DNA from: Elmis aenea
Taxonomy: Eukaryota > Arthropoda > Insecta > Coleoptera > Elmidae
DNA: 64,000 nucleotides
Direction: 5' to 3'
NCBI GenBank assembly: GCA_947652605.1
Contig: OX393577.1
Span: 9,610,868 to 9,674,867 of the forward strand
Part shown: in pieces, positions 1 through 12,035 of the stretch
Layout: each line of letters begins with the position of its first letter
How positions within the stretch are numbered: position 1 is the first letter of the stretch
Notes under the pieces: model-generated
The model's database searches: none
What the model saw: only the letters and a program-made list of their open reading frames with translations
Told to the model about the DNA's origin: nothing
Made by a program: the position numbers and the translations under genes

Positions 1-57
1 AACGTCCTGAGTGTACTTCCGACGAGCCAAGAGCTTTTAACGCTGCTTGGCTGTCGG
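1..57 (-). pseudogene. LINE RNase H fragment cut by the window edge
   Basis: Read on the minus strand this stretch encodes SDSQAALKALGSSEVHSG. That is the DSQAAL segment of the RNase H domain carried by jockey/I-type non-LTR retrotransposons. The LINE relic at 11340-12034 contains the same segment at DNA level around 11569-11625, so both come from one family. Only about 19 codons are visible and the rest lies outside the window. It is a dead fragment and not a host RNase H. Confidence 0.7.
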
Positions 58-1082
58 ACACTATGAAGATTCTTGTATTTTTAAAATGTCTTTCTAATAG
101 TGTTTCTGCACATAAAAACACAGCGCACACCTCGATTTGAAATAAGGTTGCACACTTTAACTTTGTTATTTATCTCAAAATTAATGCAGCTTCTAAACAA
201 GTGAATGCTACCATTTATGTTCCGTGAAGTTATCTGTAATTTTTTTACCAGCAAGATTAGGACAAAAACACTGACCAGAATTAGTACCACGAAGAACGTA
301 TCAAAACACATAAACTTTACTCCCAGTTTAAAATTAATTACAATTACCGGAAATCGAAAACAAGACTAAAAACATTTCCTGAAATAAACGCTCAAATTCG
401 CGATAGTAAAGCCGTGATCCAATCACGACTAACCGTTATTAATTATCCATTTCCCGCGCGCGATGACATTAAAATTCAATTCGAATCAAGCGTGCCGTGA
501 AACTGAAGGGCCTACTACTATTAACAGTAAAATTCGCGACAATCTACATTTACGTGTGCATTTGAACGTTCCCTTTGGCAATATCGGAATTAATAAAGTG
601 CAAATTGACTTTGGTACTTCGGATGTTTTAAGAACTGAGACAATCAAACTGGGAATTTAATGTTCGGTGTAAGGGCACGGTTGTAGCGTATTTAAAGAAT
701 GATTTTAGGATTTACGGCGTCATATTTTGAGATTTCGCGGTTCTTTATTTGAACCAGAGCCAACGGAAGCCATAAAATCACCAAATAAAACGATTTGATC
801 GTTGATTAATGTACCGCAAAATAGAGAGTTTGTGGTGCAGATAATTTGCAATTTCAAACACATGCCATTTTACGCCTGGAACATGTATGTTTGCTCACAA
901 CTAAGGCTTGCTAACAGAATATTACACTTGTCTGTCTGTGTTCACTTCACTGCGAAAACTGTGATTGGTGTGTTTAGACAGTTGTGCAGCGAATGATCTA
1001 TCAAGGGATTGTAATTAAAGAACTTTGACGTGTTTGTACAAGGATGCAACACAAATTAATGACGATTCTCTTAACTACTTAC
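58..1082. other. Unassigned DNA, no gene recognised
   Basis: Two short plus-strand open frames (463-660 and 802-996, about 65 codons each) match no family I know and lack a convincing splice context. The stretch is slightly less AT-rich than its neighbours, with a GCGC run near 455. No terminal inverted repeats were seen. It is treated as intronic or intergenic filler. Confidence 0.5.
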
Positions 1083-1325
1083 ACCGGGTGATTTAGTTTA
1101 AGTGTCGCATCCTTATAACTTGATTATTGTAAGATAAAACCCCCATACTTATACTTTTGTAAGTCGCTGAAATATTTTTTTATCAAATGACGTTAACAAA
1201 GCTTACTTTTTCTACGATCACATAATACATACGATTATAACGGCTTTTTGCCTAATATACATATGTAATTATTACGTTGTCTTGTCAATTTTGACGTAAG
1301 CCTACTTTAACATCTTTAGACAAGT
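1083..1325. repeat. Dispersed repeat starting ACCGGGTGAT
   Basis: The start resembles 5504-5745: both open with ACCGGGTGATT(C/T)AG, then TGTCGCA(T/C)CC and TATAACTT. The second half (about 1200-1320) occurs inverted at 24590-24722, sharing the stretch around TCTACGATCACATAATA. It looks like the decayed end of a TA-type DNA transposon. The full element cannot be delimited here. Confidence 0.6.
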
Positions 1326-2333
1326 GTGCGTTTTGCTTGCCGTCCGTTATAACTAGGCCTACCATATTTTCGTAAAGTCAAACCGGGACATGAGAACTTT
1401 TTTTTTTAAATCATAAGAGATGGCCAAAAAAAGTGGAGGAGACAAAATGCGCCAGGGGCGATTTTTTTGAATTTTAAAAGTTCAAACGTGTTTTAATGCA
1501 AAGTTAGAGTACTTTACAATCATCCAAATTTACAGATTTATGGCAGAATATTTTCAATTTTTTTTATCAGATTGCCCCTACCTTCTACAAAATTATTCGT
1601 ATTAAAGGTAAAAGTTTTCACTTATAATTTCTATTTTATTATTATGAATTTCAAAAAGCAACATTTTCCAGTCAAAAATTTTAAAAACATAAAAACATAA
1701 GCTTGTGCTTTAAATTTATTTTATTGTTGCTTGTTCAAATAGGTTAAAAATCCTGGTAGTACATTGGATCGTTCATAACCTTGTTGGAACAAACCTATTA
1801 ATATAAGGTTCCATGTATTTGTTTTGTGATTTAGGATCAAAACAAATAAAATTCATCAGAATGTCCCCATGAAGTTATGGAGTGCCATAAATTTTAAACA
1901 ATATTAAAACAAGTGAAGGTTTTATTTTACAGTAGGTACATTGAAAAATCTGTAACTTTTTCCCCGAAAATATATATTTGTACCATCAAGTATAAACGAG
2001 TTAATAACGATTTAAATAAAAAGGCCATATTTGATTTTTGTTTATTATCCAGTGTGTTATGGAACTTTAAAAAAAAAATGCTTGTTTGTAATTTACCTAA
2101 AAATGTAAACAATATTGAAACAAATGAATGTTTTCATTTTACAATAACTATTTTTCCAAAAATATTTTTTAACCTCAAGTATAACCGATTTATTAACGAT
2201 TTTTAAAAAATGCCCGTTTTGATTTTGGTTATTATCTAGCGTGCCATGAAACTTTTTAAAACATTAAAGCATCACGAAATAGGTCTCAGAAAGAAAAACA
2301 ATTTGTCTAATTTAAACTTCTTTGTAGCTCTTA

Positions 2334-3821
2334 AGCCCGTGTGACACGGTATAGTTTTCTATATAGAAAACGATATCAAAAACTATATAGAAAATTTTAT
2401 ATCGTGTCATACAGGTTTTTTGTACGAAATTCTATATAGTTTCTTGTGTAGAAAATACTATACGACTTGTTCTATTTCCATATAAGTTTTGATATAGAAA
2501 GTGCGTGCTACAGATGCGCATTCATTTCGTGAATAATAGCGGCTGATTTTGAACATCTGCAGCTAAAGGAAATAAAAGCAATAGAAATTCCTGTTAACAG
2601 TTAATTCTTGGTAATCCGAAGAAGAATGAGTTATTGTTTAAAATGGCAATTACAAGGGATAAATACCTTGTTTTAGAGGGAGTGCATATAGGTAGAAGTA
2701 CAGATTTCAAAGAAAGAATTGGTAGGGGTGGTAGTGGCATATGGCTCGAATGAGAATGCGGCAGAAGAGCATAAAAGTAGTGGTATACTACGGTTCCTGC
2801 GACAGTTCGATGGCATGTTCATCCGGAGCTTACTATGATCGATGTTTGAAGGTCGCGAAGAAGTCTTTCAAGGTCGTCGACAATGACCGGGGGGTGTTGC
2901 CGAAGAAGTCTTTCAAGGTCGTCGACAATGACCAGAGGGTGGTTGCTGAAGGAGTCTTTGAAATGTTTGAGGGTGTGATTTTTGGGGTTTCCGAAGAAGT
3001 CTTTCAAGGTCGTCGACAAAAATCACACCCTCAAACATTTCAAAGATTCCTTCAGCAACCACCTCCTGGTCATTGTCGACGACCTTAAAAGACTTCTTCG
3101 GCAACCCCAAAAATTGCGCCCTCAAACATTTCAAAGACTCCTTCAGCAACCACCTCCTGGTCATTGTCGACGACCTTGAAAGACTTCTTTGGCAACCCCA
3201 AAAATCACACCCTCAAACATTTCGAAGACTCCTTCAGCAACCACCTCCTGGTCATTGTCGACGACCTTGAAAGACTTCTTCGGCAACACCCCCCGGTACC
3301 ATTGTCGACGACCTTGAAAGACTTTTTCGCGACCTTCAAACATCGATATAGTTAGCTCCGGATGGACATGCCATCGAACTGTCGCAGGAACCGTAGTATA
3401 CCACCACTGTTATCCCTCTTCTGCCGCATTCTCATTCGAGCCATATGCCACTACCACCCCTACCAATTCTTTCTTTGAAATCTGTACTTCTACCATCAAT
3501 ACTCAAAACCCGAAACTCGCATTCTGTTTGGGCCTCATCTGTGTTTCTACTGTTTAGGCGCATGTGCATGGTTAGTAAATTTTTTATAAAATATGTCCTC
3601 CGTGTCATACACAGTTTTAAACGTTTGGAATTTTATATTGAAATCTATACAAGACAATCAATACAAGATATTCTATATCGTTTTCTATATAGAAAATCTT
3701 ATACCGTGTCATACACAGTTTTAAACGTTTGGAATTCTATATTGAAATCTATACAAGAAAAACTATATAAGATATTCTATATCGTTTTCTATATAGAAAA
3801 CTATACCGTGTCACACGGGCT
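2334..3821. mobile_element. Fold-back transposon FB-1, PIF/Harbinger-like target site
   Basis: The ends are inverted: AGCCCGTGTGACACGGTATA at the left and its complement at 3802-3821. They are flanked by identical TTA (2331-2333 and 3822-3824), a 3-bp duplication as made by PIF/Harbinger transposases. The subterminal DNA is rich in CTATATAG palindromes. The right arm contains a tandem duplication of about 105 bp (around 3600-3705 and 3706-3815). The core is an array of 91-bp repeats that switches orientation near 3019. No transposase is encoded, so it is non-autonomous. A second copy in opposite orientation lies at 48301-50011. Many short open frames here merely read through the repeats. Confidence 0.8.
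2848..3338. repeat. Tandem and inverted 91-bp repeat array
   Basis: The unit runs from GTCGACGACCTTGAAAGACT to the next GTCGACGACC and measures 91 bp. About 3.4 units run in plus orientation after 3019, and about 1.8 units run in the opposite orientation before it, so the array is palindromic. Because 91 is not a multiple of 3, each unit shifts the reading frame, yet several frames on both strands stay open. This makes misleading ORFs of 60-130 codons. Related units occur at 48690-49140. Confidence 0.85.
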
Positions 3822-3882
3822 TTACCGTTTACGAGATCCCAATAGTGGCCCTTCTATGTGGACCAACCTGTATATCAGACTG

Positions 3883-5503
3883 TAGATAGCAAACTTCTTT
3901 TTAAACTAGGTACATAGAATTTAAAATAAAATTTAGTTTGATAGAGAATTGATTTATAGACACAGCTGAAAAAATTAACATATCTATGGAAAAAGAATGA
4001 GTTTCGAATGTATTTATTGTTTTTCACAGTATTTTTACAATCGTTTTATTTGACAAGACAGAAACCAATTAAATTTTCACATTAAAATGTACGTACGAGG
4101 TCTTCCTACGGTTATTACCAAAATTAACTTTGCTACAGAAGAAAATAATTAAAGATGACAATAAAGTCACCTATGCACCAAAAGAGCATTGACTTGAGAT
4201 TGATGCTCATCTGAGCAAGCCCCCGCGATCACCTGCATTTGAAAGAAGGTTATTAGTCGTCAGCTTTAATATTTGTTCTCTAAATATGACCATAAACCAA
4301 GAATATACTGAAGAATTTCACTTTTAAGGTGAGACTAGCTTAAATTCGGTGGACTAACAACGTCAAAAACGACCAAACTGATTTTTTCGTCTTGAATTGT
4401 CTTTTTATGACCACAGATTTAAGATCCGAATTAAACAACATTGCAATTGTTTGTCAAATTACTCGTCACCAGCGTGAAAAAGTGCCGTACAGTTTAAACG
4501 CTACGCCTTTTTTTATTCGTTTTTCTTCGTCCGCTCGCGACCAAACATAGAAGCAATTATAAAAGTCATCCATAACTTGCCCAATAAAACTGTTCTCGTA
4601 AAGATACAGCAGAAATTATTACATTTACACTTACATTGGCCCGTATATCTCTGTTACATGTGTTAGTTAGCAATTTCGCGCTCAACTGCACATATAACTA
4701 GCAGTTGAGCCAATTAGAACGTTGATTATGGCGATATAATATCAGAAATCACGTCAGAATTTCCGGTTTTCAATTACTTGATAACCATTAACAAACTGCA
4801 ATTAAAAATTGCAAACAAATAACGAACATAATTTTAAAAAAACACACAATAAATTGCTTTAAAGAAATCGCAATTGCTTGATAATGTAAATTAATTGAAA
4901 TAAATGTTCAGTGTGTTGTATATGAATAAATGCATAATTTTAAAAGTAAACTCCCATTTATTAATTATGAAAAGTCCTTGTAAATATTGTTACGGACAAA
5001 AGGAAACCCGGATGGCACTATAAAATTATTTTTAAGTACATTTGGACCTTCCTCCTAGTAAACACAATCATTTCACATCTTATACGTGCGTCGAATTTAG
5101 TATTAAAAGACAATTATGTTGTTCCTCCTTCCAGTTAATGTTTCGGCAATGTTTGACGTAGGTTTAAGGTTTAAAGGATCACACCAGGATATAAAAGCGA
5201 TATAAATTTATGAAATATAGAACGACTTGGTTTTTAGGTTACATGAGGTTTTTACTACAACAATTTTGAATGTGTAACTCTCATACAATCGAACTTTGGC
5301 GATTATCATTAGAATTGTGAGAAACATCTAGAGCTAGAGGATGTGCACAAAATAGTTTTATATGTATGTATTGTATTTAAGTACCGGATGTGATTAAGTT
5401 GCAGTTCAGTTTACTTATAATTGCAAATGTAATGAAACGTTATTAATAGATTTATTAAAGCATTGATCCTTTGTTAAAAGGACCACCCTAGTGATAAAAT
5501 ATA
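3883..5503. other. Unassigned AT-rich DNA, no gene recognised
   Basis: No open frame of note, no transposon ends and no tandem repeats were found. The part at 4440-4830 is more mixed in composition and holds several TTAATTA/CAATTA-type cores. That is compatible with intronic regulatory DNA but proves nothing. Confidence 0.4.
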
Positions 5504-5745
5504 CCGGGTGATTCAGTTTGACTGTCGCACCCCTATAACTTTGTAAGTATTGAAAATAACCCCAACAAACCTTATATATTTGAAATCAGCGAAAAATTCT
5601 CTATTAAGTGATGTGTTTTTGTTACCTCTACGATGACGTATGTCAAATCCGCGATAGGCAACTGTTTTTTTTAAAAAATTATATAGTATACATTTTTTTG
5701 TTGATTCAGATAGAGAAGTTAATTCTGAATCCGACCATGTACTCA
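5504..5745. repeat. Transposon end fragment (ACCGGGTGATTCAG)
   Basis: It starts with TACCGGGTGATTCAGTTTG and is similar to the start of 1083-1325. It runs directly into the transposase tail at 5756-5878. By position it is terminal and subterminal sequence of a TA-inserting DNA transposon. The minus-strand open frame here (5513-5791) is only a read-through of this repeat. Confidence 0.6.
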
Positions 5746-5755
5746 AAAAGTAGGT

Positions 5756-5878
5756 AAAATCAAAAATGCTTTCGACTCTATTTCGAGACAAACTATCCTA
5801 AAGGCAGTGGACGAAATGAATTTGAGGACTAACCACTACATCATACATAACGGCGCGCACTTTAAACAATTTAAATAA
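5756..5878 (+). pseudogene. IS630/mariner-type transposase C-terminus relic
   Basis: The frame from KIKNAFDSISRQ through NGAHFKQFK to the stop at 5876-5878 is the C-terminal tail of an insect IS630/mariner-group transposase. Tails of this family usually end in a GGHFEHL-like motif just before the stop. The same tail occurs on the minus strand at about 6351-6482 and 8557-8700, where the upstream WPPRSP...TPMD motif is also kept. Only 40 codons are left, with no catalytic residues, so it is inactive. It forms one arm of an inverted duplication with the minus-strand copy. Confidence 0.7.
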
Positions 5879-6350
5879 TTATTTATCTGGTGTTTTAAAT
5901 TTATTGTCATTTCGTTATTTTATTAGACCTATAAAATGTTGTGACACTTTTATTTATATTATAATTTCAATTGTTTTTCAGAACATTCGAGATTTTATAG
6001 ATTATTTATACAAATTATCCAATTTCAACAAGTTTTTTGAAAGAAATAAAGTATGTAGGTTACCAATCTGAAAAGCCAATTTTTTTGTCTGTCTGATGGT
6101 GTAAAAATCCAATATGGTTGCCATAAGAAATAAAAAAGTTGACTATCGCAACTTGAAATCTAGAAGGCTTAGAAAATTTCTGTTGACGTCATCAAACCCA
6201 GGACGGTCAAAAACACAAATTTACCAAGTTTAAATGAAATAGCGTCAATGGTAGGAAAGATAATAATATTTTTCTAAAATCACATTTTTAATTTTTTTTA
6301 TTAAAAAATCAAAAACGAATTAAAATATCCAGGATTTAAAACACCAGATA

Positions 6351-6700
6351 AATAATTATTTAAATTGTTTAAAGTGCGCGCCGTTATGTATGATGTAGTG
6401 GTTAGTCCTCAAATTCATTTCGTCCACTGTCTTTAGGATAGTTTGTCACGAAATAAAGTCGAAAGCATTTTTGATTTTACAGCGAAGAAGTTCAATATTT
6501 TCCGTTAGGGTTGCATAAACAACTACGTCAATGTAAAAGTAATCCATAGGCGTTAAACATGGCGATCGCGGAGGCCAATGGACAGGACCAAACGTACCAA
6601 GTCATGAATTTTGAAAGCGTACATCTAAATTAATATCCTTTTACAATGCGGGCGTTGTGAGGACCAGCTCCTTCTTGCTGAAACTACTGATGATTTTGAA
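6351..6700 (-). pseudogene. IS630/mariner-type transposase relic, copy 2
   Basis: On the minus strand the order is GAGPHNARIVKGY, a frameshift, then WPPRSPCLTPMDYFYIDV, then KIKNAFDF and NHYIIHNGAHFKQFK. The WPPRSP-(D/C)LTP-(L/M)D block is the region of the third catalytic acid in insect IS630/mariner-type transposases, and the D of the MD pair is present. GPHNARI corresponds to the DxAPxHNA block that carries the second acid. Frameshifts and stops rule out function. Upstream coding similarity (NEIKIVGNIFRRY) reaches about 6780. Confidence 0.75.
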
Positions 6701-7305
6701 TTGTTAATAATGGCAATTCGCCTAAGATATCTTCTAAATATGTTTCCAACAATCTTAATTTCGTTATCATTAGACCAATAAAATGTTCTGTAGCTTTTAT
6801 TTATATCATAGTTTCAATTGTTTTTCAGAGCATTCTCGATTTTATGAATTATTTAGACAAATTTTAAAAATTCAACAAGTTTTTTTGAAAGAAAAAAGCT
6901 ATGTTGGTTACCAATCTGAAAAGCTAATTTTTTTGTCTGTCTGATGGTGTAAATGTCCAATATGGCGGCCATAAGAAATAAAAAAGTTGACTATCGCAAC
7001 TTGAAATTTAGAAGGCTTAGAAAATTTCTGTTGACGTCATCAAACCCAGGATGGTCAAAAACATAAAGTTACCAAGTTTAAATGAAATAGCAACAATGGT
7101 AGGGGAGATAATCATATTTTTCTAAAATCACATTTTTCAGTTTTTTTTGTAATAAATCAAAAACGAATCAAAATATCCAGGATTTCTTTTCAGATTCTTA
7201 ATCGCCATAAAAATGTGCAACTTTTCTCTAATTTAACCGACCTTGTATCTCTTACCGTTTCCAAGATAGCAATGGTGAGCATCGAAAAAAGCAACACCCT
7301 ATATA

Positions 7306-8023
7306 AGTCACAATGCTACATTAAAATTGGCCACCAATTCGTAAACCCCCTGTGGAATAAAAGCGTTTTTTCAGTTGAATATTAAAGATTTTGTCCGTAC
7401 AAAACGTTTGATAAAATATCCTACACAATCATCACCCTAATAAAACATGGATCGTGCAACAATTTCGTTTGTTCCACAAAAACTAGTTCGTTTCTAACTA
7501 TCCCTCAAGTTTAATGAATCGTTTCACCAACTGAAATTAAACTGAATAATTGCTAAACTAATTAATGACCAATTATTAATGAGGCAAATAATTAAAGTGG
7601 GTCCTGATGGCGTTTTATAAATTACACAAAAATGAGCGGGACAGCTGCCGCACCAAGCGGCGAAAAATCACATGGCTTTCCCGAGTAAAATGTATTACAG
7701 TCATAAATCGACTGCATGTGTAAATGGTGTGAACAGTTTAAATGATTTCCAGATTAAATACTCTTTTACAGTTCGGGAATTTTATGTGCTTTTTGCAAAT
7801 CGATTACTGTCCCATTTCCGATAAACATAAATGTAAATAAAGTTTTATGGCCGCGTTAACTCCGAATACTAGAAGTTTCTGAACATATTATTCAGTTGCT
7901 ATCAGATTTTCTCACTTCAAATTTTGTTATTTAGAAAAACAGACCTACGAAAACATACTTTTATCCCGTTCATAACTTAAAAGTATTTAAACCTCAATAT
8001 CATTTAAGACTTGAATTTAAAAT
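7306..8023. other. Single-copy spacer between element copies
   Basis: No open frame or transposon ends. The part at 7530-7720 is more mixed in composition, with TAATTA/AATTAAT cores and GGGACAGCTGCCGC, and differs from the flanking repeats. It may be original host DNA separating two insertions. Confidence 0.35.
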
Positions 8024-8556
8024 TAAGTGTGCTATCTTGGAAACGGTAAGGGATACAAGGTCAGTTAAATTAGAGAAAAGTGGCACATTTTTATGGCGAT
8101 TAAGTATCAGAAAAGAAATCCTGGATATTTTGATTCGTTTTTGATTTATTACAAAAAACTGAAAAATGTGATTTTACAAAAATATTATCTTCCTTACCAT
8201 TGACGCTATTTCATTTAAACTTGGTAGCTTTATGTTTTTGACCATCCTGGGTTTAATGACGTCAAAAGAAATTTTCTAAGCCTTCTAGATTTCAAGTTGC
8301 GATAGTCAACTTTTTTATTTCTTATGACCGCCATATTGGATTTTTACACCACCAGACAGACAAAAAAATAGCTTTGTAGATTGGTAACCAACATACCTTG
8401 TTTCTTTCAAAAACTGTTTGAAATTTGAAAATTTGTATAAATAATCTATAAAATCGCGAATGTTCTGAAAAACAATTGAAATTATAATATAAATAAAAGT
8501 GACACAACATTTTATAGGTCTAATAAAATAACGAAATGACAATAAATTGAAAACAC

Positions 8557-8925
8557 CAGATAAATAATTATTTAAATTGTTTAAAGTGCGCGCCGTTATG
8601 TATGATGTAGTGGTTAGTCCAAATTCATTTCGTCCACTGCCTTTAGGATAGTTTGTCTCGAAATAGAGACGAAAGCATTTTTGATTTTACGGCAAAGAAG
8701 TTTAATATTTTCCGTTAGGGTTGCATAAACAACATCAATGTAAAAGTAATCCATAGGCGTTAAACATGGCGATCGCGAAGGCCAATGAACAGGACCAAAC
8801 GTACCAAGTCATGAATTTTGAAAGCGTACATCTAAATTAATATCCTTTTACAATGCGGGCGTTGTGAGGACCAGCTCCTTCTTGCTGAAACTACTAATGA
8901 TTTTGAATTGTTAATAATGGCAATT
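8557..8925 (-). pseudogene. IS630/mariner-type transposase relic, copy 3
   Basis: This is a near-duplicate of 6351-6700 on the same strand. It has ARRSWSSQRPHCK (a shifted reading of the GPHNARI block), WPSRSPCLTPMDYFYID with PP changed to PS, and the NGAHFKQFK tail. The open frame at 8832-9023 reads through the shifted part and continues similarity upstream (NEIKIVGNIFRRYVRQ). Small indels separate the frames, so the gene is dead. The similarity to copy 2 suggests duplication or two insertions of one subfamily. Confidence 0.75.
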
Positions 8926-9508
8926 TGCCTAACATATCTTCTAAATATGTTTCCAACAATCTTAATTTCGTTATCAGTAGACCAATAAAATGTTCTGTAG
9001 CTTTTATTTATATCAAGTTTCAATTGTTTTTCAGAACATTCTCGATTTTATAGATTATTTATACAAATTTCCTAATTTCAACCAGTTTTTTGAAAGAAAC
9101 AAGGTATGTTGGTTACCAATCTGAAAAGCTAATTTTTTTGTCTGTCTGATGGTGTAAAAATCCAATCTGGCTGCCATAAGAAATAAAAAAGTTGACTATC
9201 GCAACTTGAAATCTAGAAGGCTTAGAAAATTTCTGTTGACGTCATCAAACCCAGGACGGTCAAAAACATAAAGTTACCAAGTTTAAATGAAATAGCGTCA
9301 ATGGTAGGGAAGATAATAATATTTTTCTAAAATCACATTTTTCAGTTTTTTTTGTAATAAATCGAAAACGAATCAAAATATCGAGGATTTCTTTTCAGAT
9401 CCTTAATGACCATAAAAATGTGCCACTTTTTTCTAATTTAACCGACCTTGTATCTCTTACCGTTTCCAAGATAGCAATGGTGAGCATCGAAAAAAGCACC
9501 ACCCTGTA

Positions 9509-11335
9509 TTCTTCGTGTCTTAATAGGTATTTACCCAAGTATTTAGTTTTGTGTGATTAAGCAATGGTAACTGCTTTGTTTCAATTCTCTTGTAAGTTTA
9601 GATGTAAATCAGTAGTTCTTAACCTTAATGGTTAATTCCTTTTGAAAATATTTTTCTCAAAACTCGTAGCGACATAACAAGATTCTCTTAATAAAACTGG
9701 CTTCATTAATTATGAATTTTGCAGTTAGACCTCGCGCCGTATTATGATAAAAATGAGCGAACTTTGGGAAAAACATAAAATTGCTTGAGTCCCAAGTGAT
9801 CGCCGGACGTGAGGACCAGCCCAGCACTACATGTGCGAACACATTTATAACATTTTCATAAAAAGAATTTATCGCCAAGAATTATGAAACAAGGGAATAA
9901 TTTTTATGTAACGTGACCCATCTAATTTATATTTAAAAACTTGCAATATATTTTTAGTGGACAAAAGTTAGGAAAAGTTTTCGGTTAGAATAATAATGGT
10001 CATTATATTGCAAAGTAAATTTTGGCAACATATATGAAAATATTTATGAAAAGGGAGTAAATACACCAGATTCAGGTTTATGTTATCAGAATATTCAATA
10101 AATTGGGTTTGCAATTCGTCATTATTTTAAGGTGAGCTATTTTAAAACTGTCTAACACAGGCAATGTCGATAGAAAGCTTACGTTTAAGAAATTTTGTAG
10201 CAGTTACTTTGTTTAGCAATTTCTTTGGTCTAAGGATTCGTATTGCCGTCGTAGTCACAGCATGACATCATTGAAACCTTTTTTAAAATCGTTAACGATA
10301 CTGCTGTGTCATGTTCGTCAGATATTCGAAATTAATCTTCAATTTTAACTGTTACCTAAATAAGAATAGCAATATTTTAAAAGTTCCCGTATAGGCAACC
10401 TGTCAAAGCTTTATTCTTTATCTTTTGACCAAGTTTTATTGTCGTGGCACTCTGTCGTCGGTCGTTTTATATTTTGCGAATTTTCTGGTCTAGAACACCA
10501 AATTACACATGTCTTTTTCATAAATTCCATAATTCTCCCATCACACTCGGCTGATCATTTCACGGAGCATGAAAATTTCAAGTTCCAGCACACTTGATCC
10601 GAAACGAATTATAATTATGCTGACTTCAGACGCATCTGAGGTCCATCCCCGGCCGAAATCCTTTCATCCCGACTGTAAGACTGCCATTTTTCTTTATAGA
10701 CAGATGGGATTATAATACAGTTTGAAAACTCTGAACAATCTATCATCTCGCAAAACGGTGAAGTTTCTTTATTCTTACCACGTTGCAAAGCCATTAACTC
10801 CTTCGCTCCTTTCTTTGTACACGACTTACCTTTCATTATCTTACGTATTTTGTTAGATTGCCTCCGGGATTAAATTTTACTCGGTACAATGTTCATTTTC
10901 ATATGCTCGACTGCTTTAAATACGAAAGTAAAACTTTACCCTGCAGATATCTTCAATATTTGAATCGAGTTTCGAAGGCTTAAATGTTTTATAATTGATG
11001 TTCTGCACAGCATTTAAATAAATTACGATTATTTTACTCCAAAAATATCTATAATTGGATATTGGACACTTTTCTTGCACTCTCGGAATTAGGTTGTTTA
11101 CAAATGTTGGTTAATTTTTGTGTTAAACTATCAGTACCAGAATTTAAGTTACCTTATGTTAAATCACAAGCAATAAGAGGGGGATGTCGACTAAAAATCA
11201 CCTCTAAGACGGTAGATGTAGAGAAGGGTATTTAGCTATTCTCAATGAGATCGACACGTATTCCACAATAAGTGTATCGGATAAAATAAAGAGAACCCTA
11301 ATCATTAGGAAGACCTTTGGGATAATAATTGCATC
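9509..11335. other. Unassigned DNA, one unrecognised lysine-rich frame
   Basis: No transposon ends were identified. A minus-strand frame at 10615-10836 (73 codons, starting MKGKSCTKKGAKELMALQRG) is basic and could be the C-terminus of a DDE transposase of the pogo/CENPB type. I do not recognise it firmly, so it is not called a gene. The rest is AT-rich and featureless. Confidence 0.4.
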
Positions 11336-11339
11336 ACGG

Positions 11340-12034
11340 AACTAATGGGAGCGTAAGAGATATAGTTAAATGGACTAGTCTGGTACACAGATGGGTCAAA
11401 ACCACAGGATGGCACAGGCTGTGAAATATGGGGAGCAGCTCAATTGAGACAAGGCACATCTGTAAGCCTTGGACAGTATGCAACCATAATACAAGTCGAA
11501 GTGTATGCTATGCACTAATACGCAAAAACAGTTGGAAAGAGACTTTAATAATAAAAGAATTTTTCCGACAGCCAAGCAGCTTTAAAAGCTCTTGGTTTAT
11601 CGGAAGTTAACTCAGCATTGTTCTAAACTGCATCCGGGCACAACGTGCTGGAGAACAGGAACGGATATAACGTTAAACTGGTCTGGTGTTCAGGGCACAC
11701 CAGGGAACGAGAAGGCAGATCGCTTAGCCAAAATTGGCACCGTGACACCTTTCTCCAAACCAGAACCTGCAGTTGGCACATCTTAGGGAACAGCCAAGGA
11801 ATGTCTTAATGATATATAAATACAGGGACATATTGCTCATTTGAAAAAAGTTGCAGGACAAGCCCATTCTAATGCTATTCTATTAAATGTATCTACGGAA
11901 AAGGCAAAAGAAATGCTTAAAATAAGCAGAGTAGACATTAGAACAGCCACATGACTCATCACAGGACACTGTCGGCTATCAGAAACCGATATATGCAGAG
12001 GATGTGGTGAAGAAGAAGGAACTCCTCTTTGCGT
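11340..12034 (+). pseudogene. Jockey/I-type LINE relic: RNase H and zinc-knuckle tail
   Basis: Frames in order give GLVWYTDGSKPQDGTGCEIW (first RNase H aspartate, YTDGSK), SLGQYATIIQVEVYAM (the xAExxA region, with the usual glutamate), SDSQAALKALG-like sequence (shifted here), then NWSGVQGTPGNEKADRLAK (the last acidic motif, in NEKAD). About 80 codons later come LITGHCRLSETDICRGCGEEEGT, the C-terminal cysteine cluster of these LINEs. RNase H normally degrades the RNA strand of the cDNA hybrid during retrotransposition. At least four frameshifts or stops make it dead. It ends at an A/T run near 12040. The same family is seen at 1-57. Confidence 0.85.
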
Positions 12035-12035
12035 A

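Larger units (their letters stand above)
1880..3882. mobile_element. TA-type inverted-repeat element, split by a fold-back insertion
   Basis: The right end reads AATTTGTCTAATTTAAACTTC up to 2330, resumes at 3825 with CCGTTTACGAGAT, and ends near 3880 with GGACCAACCTGTATA. The complete relative at 56914-57243 has these two parts contiguous, which shows that 2334-3821 is an insertion. Internally there is a tandem duplication of about 170-190 bp (units near 1883-2051 and 2052-2240), each unit ending in a TTATTATC(C/T)AG(T/C)GTG motif. The left end is not clear; related but decayed sequence may reach back to about 1370. Confidence 0.6.
5879..9508. repeat. Mosaic of four copies of a ~430-bp element end
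   Basis: One sequence, recognisable by TTGACTATCGCAACTTGAAA and CTGTTGACGTCATCAAACCC, recurs at about 5900-6343 (+), 6820-7190 (+), 8120-8550 (-) and 9030-9390 (+). Three copies continue into a shared end: CTTACCGTTTCCAAGATAGC, then GAGCATCGAAAAAAGCA and ACACCCTATATA or CACCCTGTAT. These lie at 7195-7305 (+), 8024-8115 (-) and 9390-9508 (+). Transposase remains alternate with these units. The arrangement suggests repeated insertion or inverted duplication of one IS630/mariner-type family. Minor shadow ORFs at 8315-8542 carry no meaning. Confidence 0.75.

Noticed and set aside
2741..3355. Cluster of open frames on both strands (60-115 codons)
   Set aside because: They read through the 91-bp repeat array in rotating frames; the peptides are translations of the repeat and no protein family is matched.
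10615..10836. Basic 73-codon frame, possibly a pogo/CENPB-like transposase tail
   Set aside because: Only lysine-rich composition supports it; no diagnostic motif was seen.
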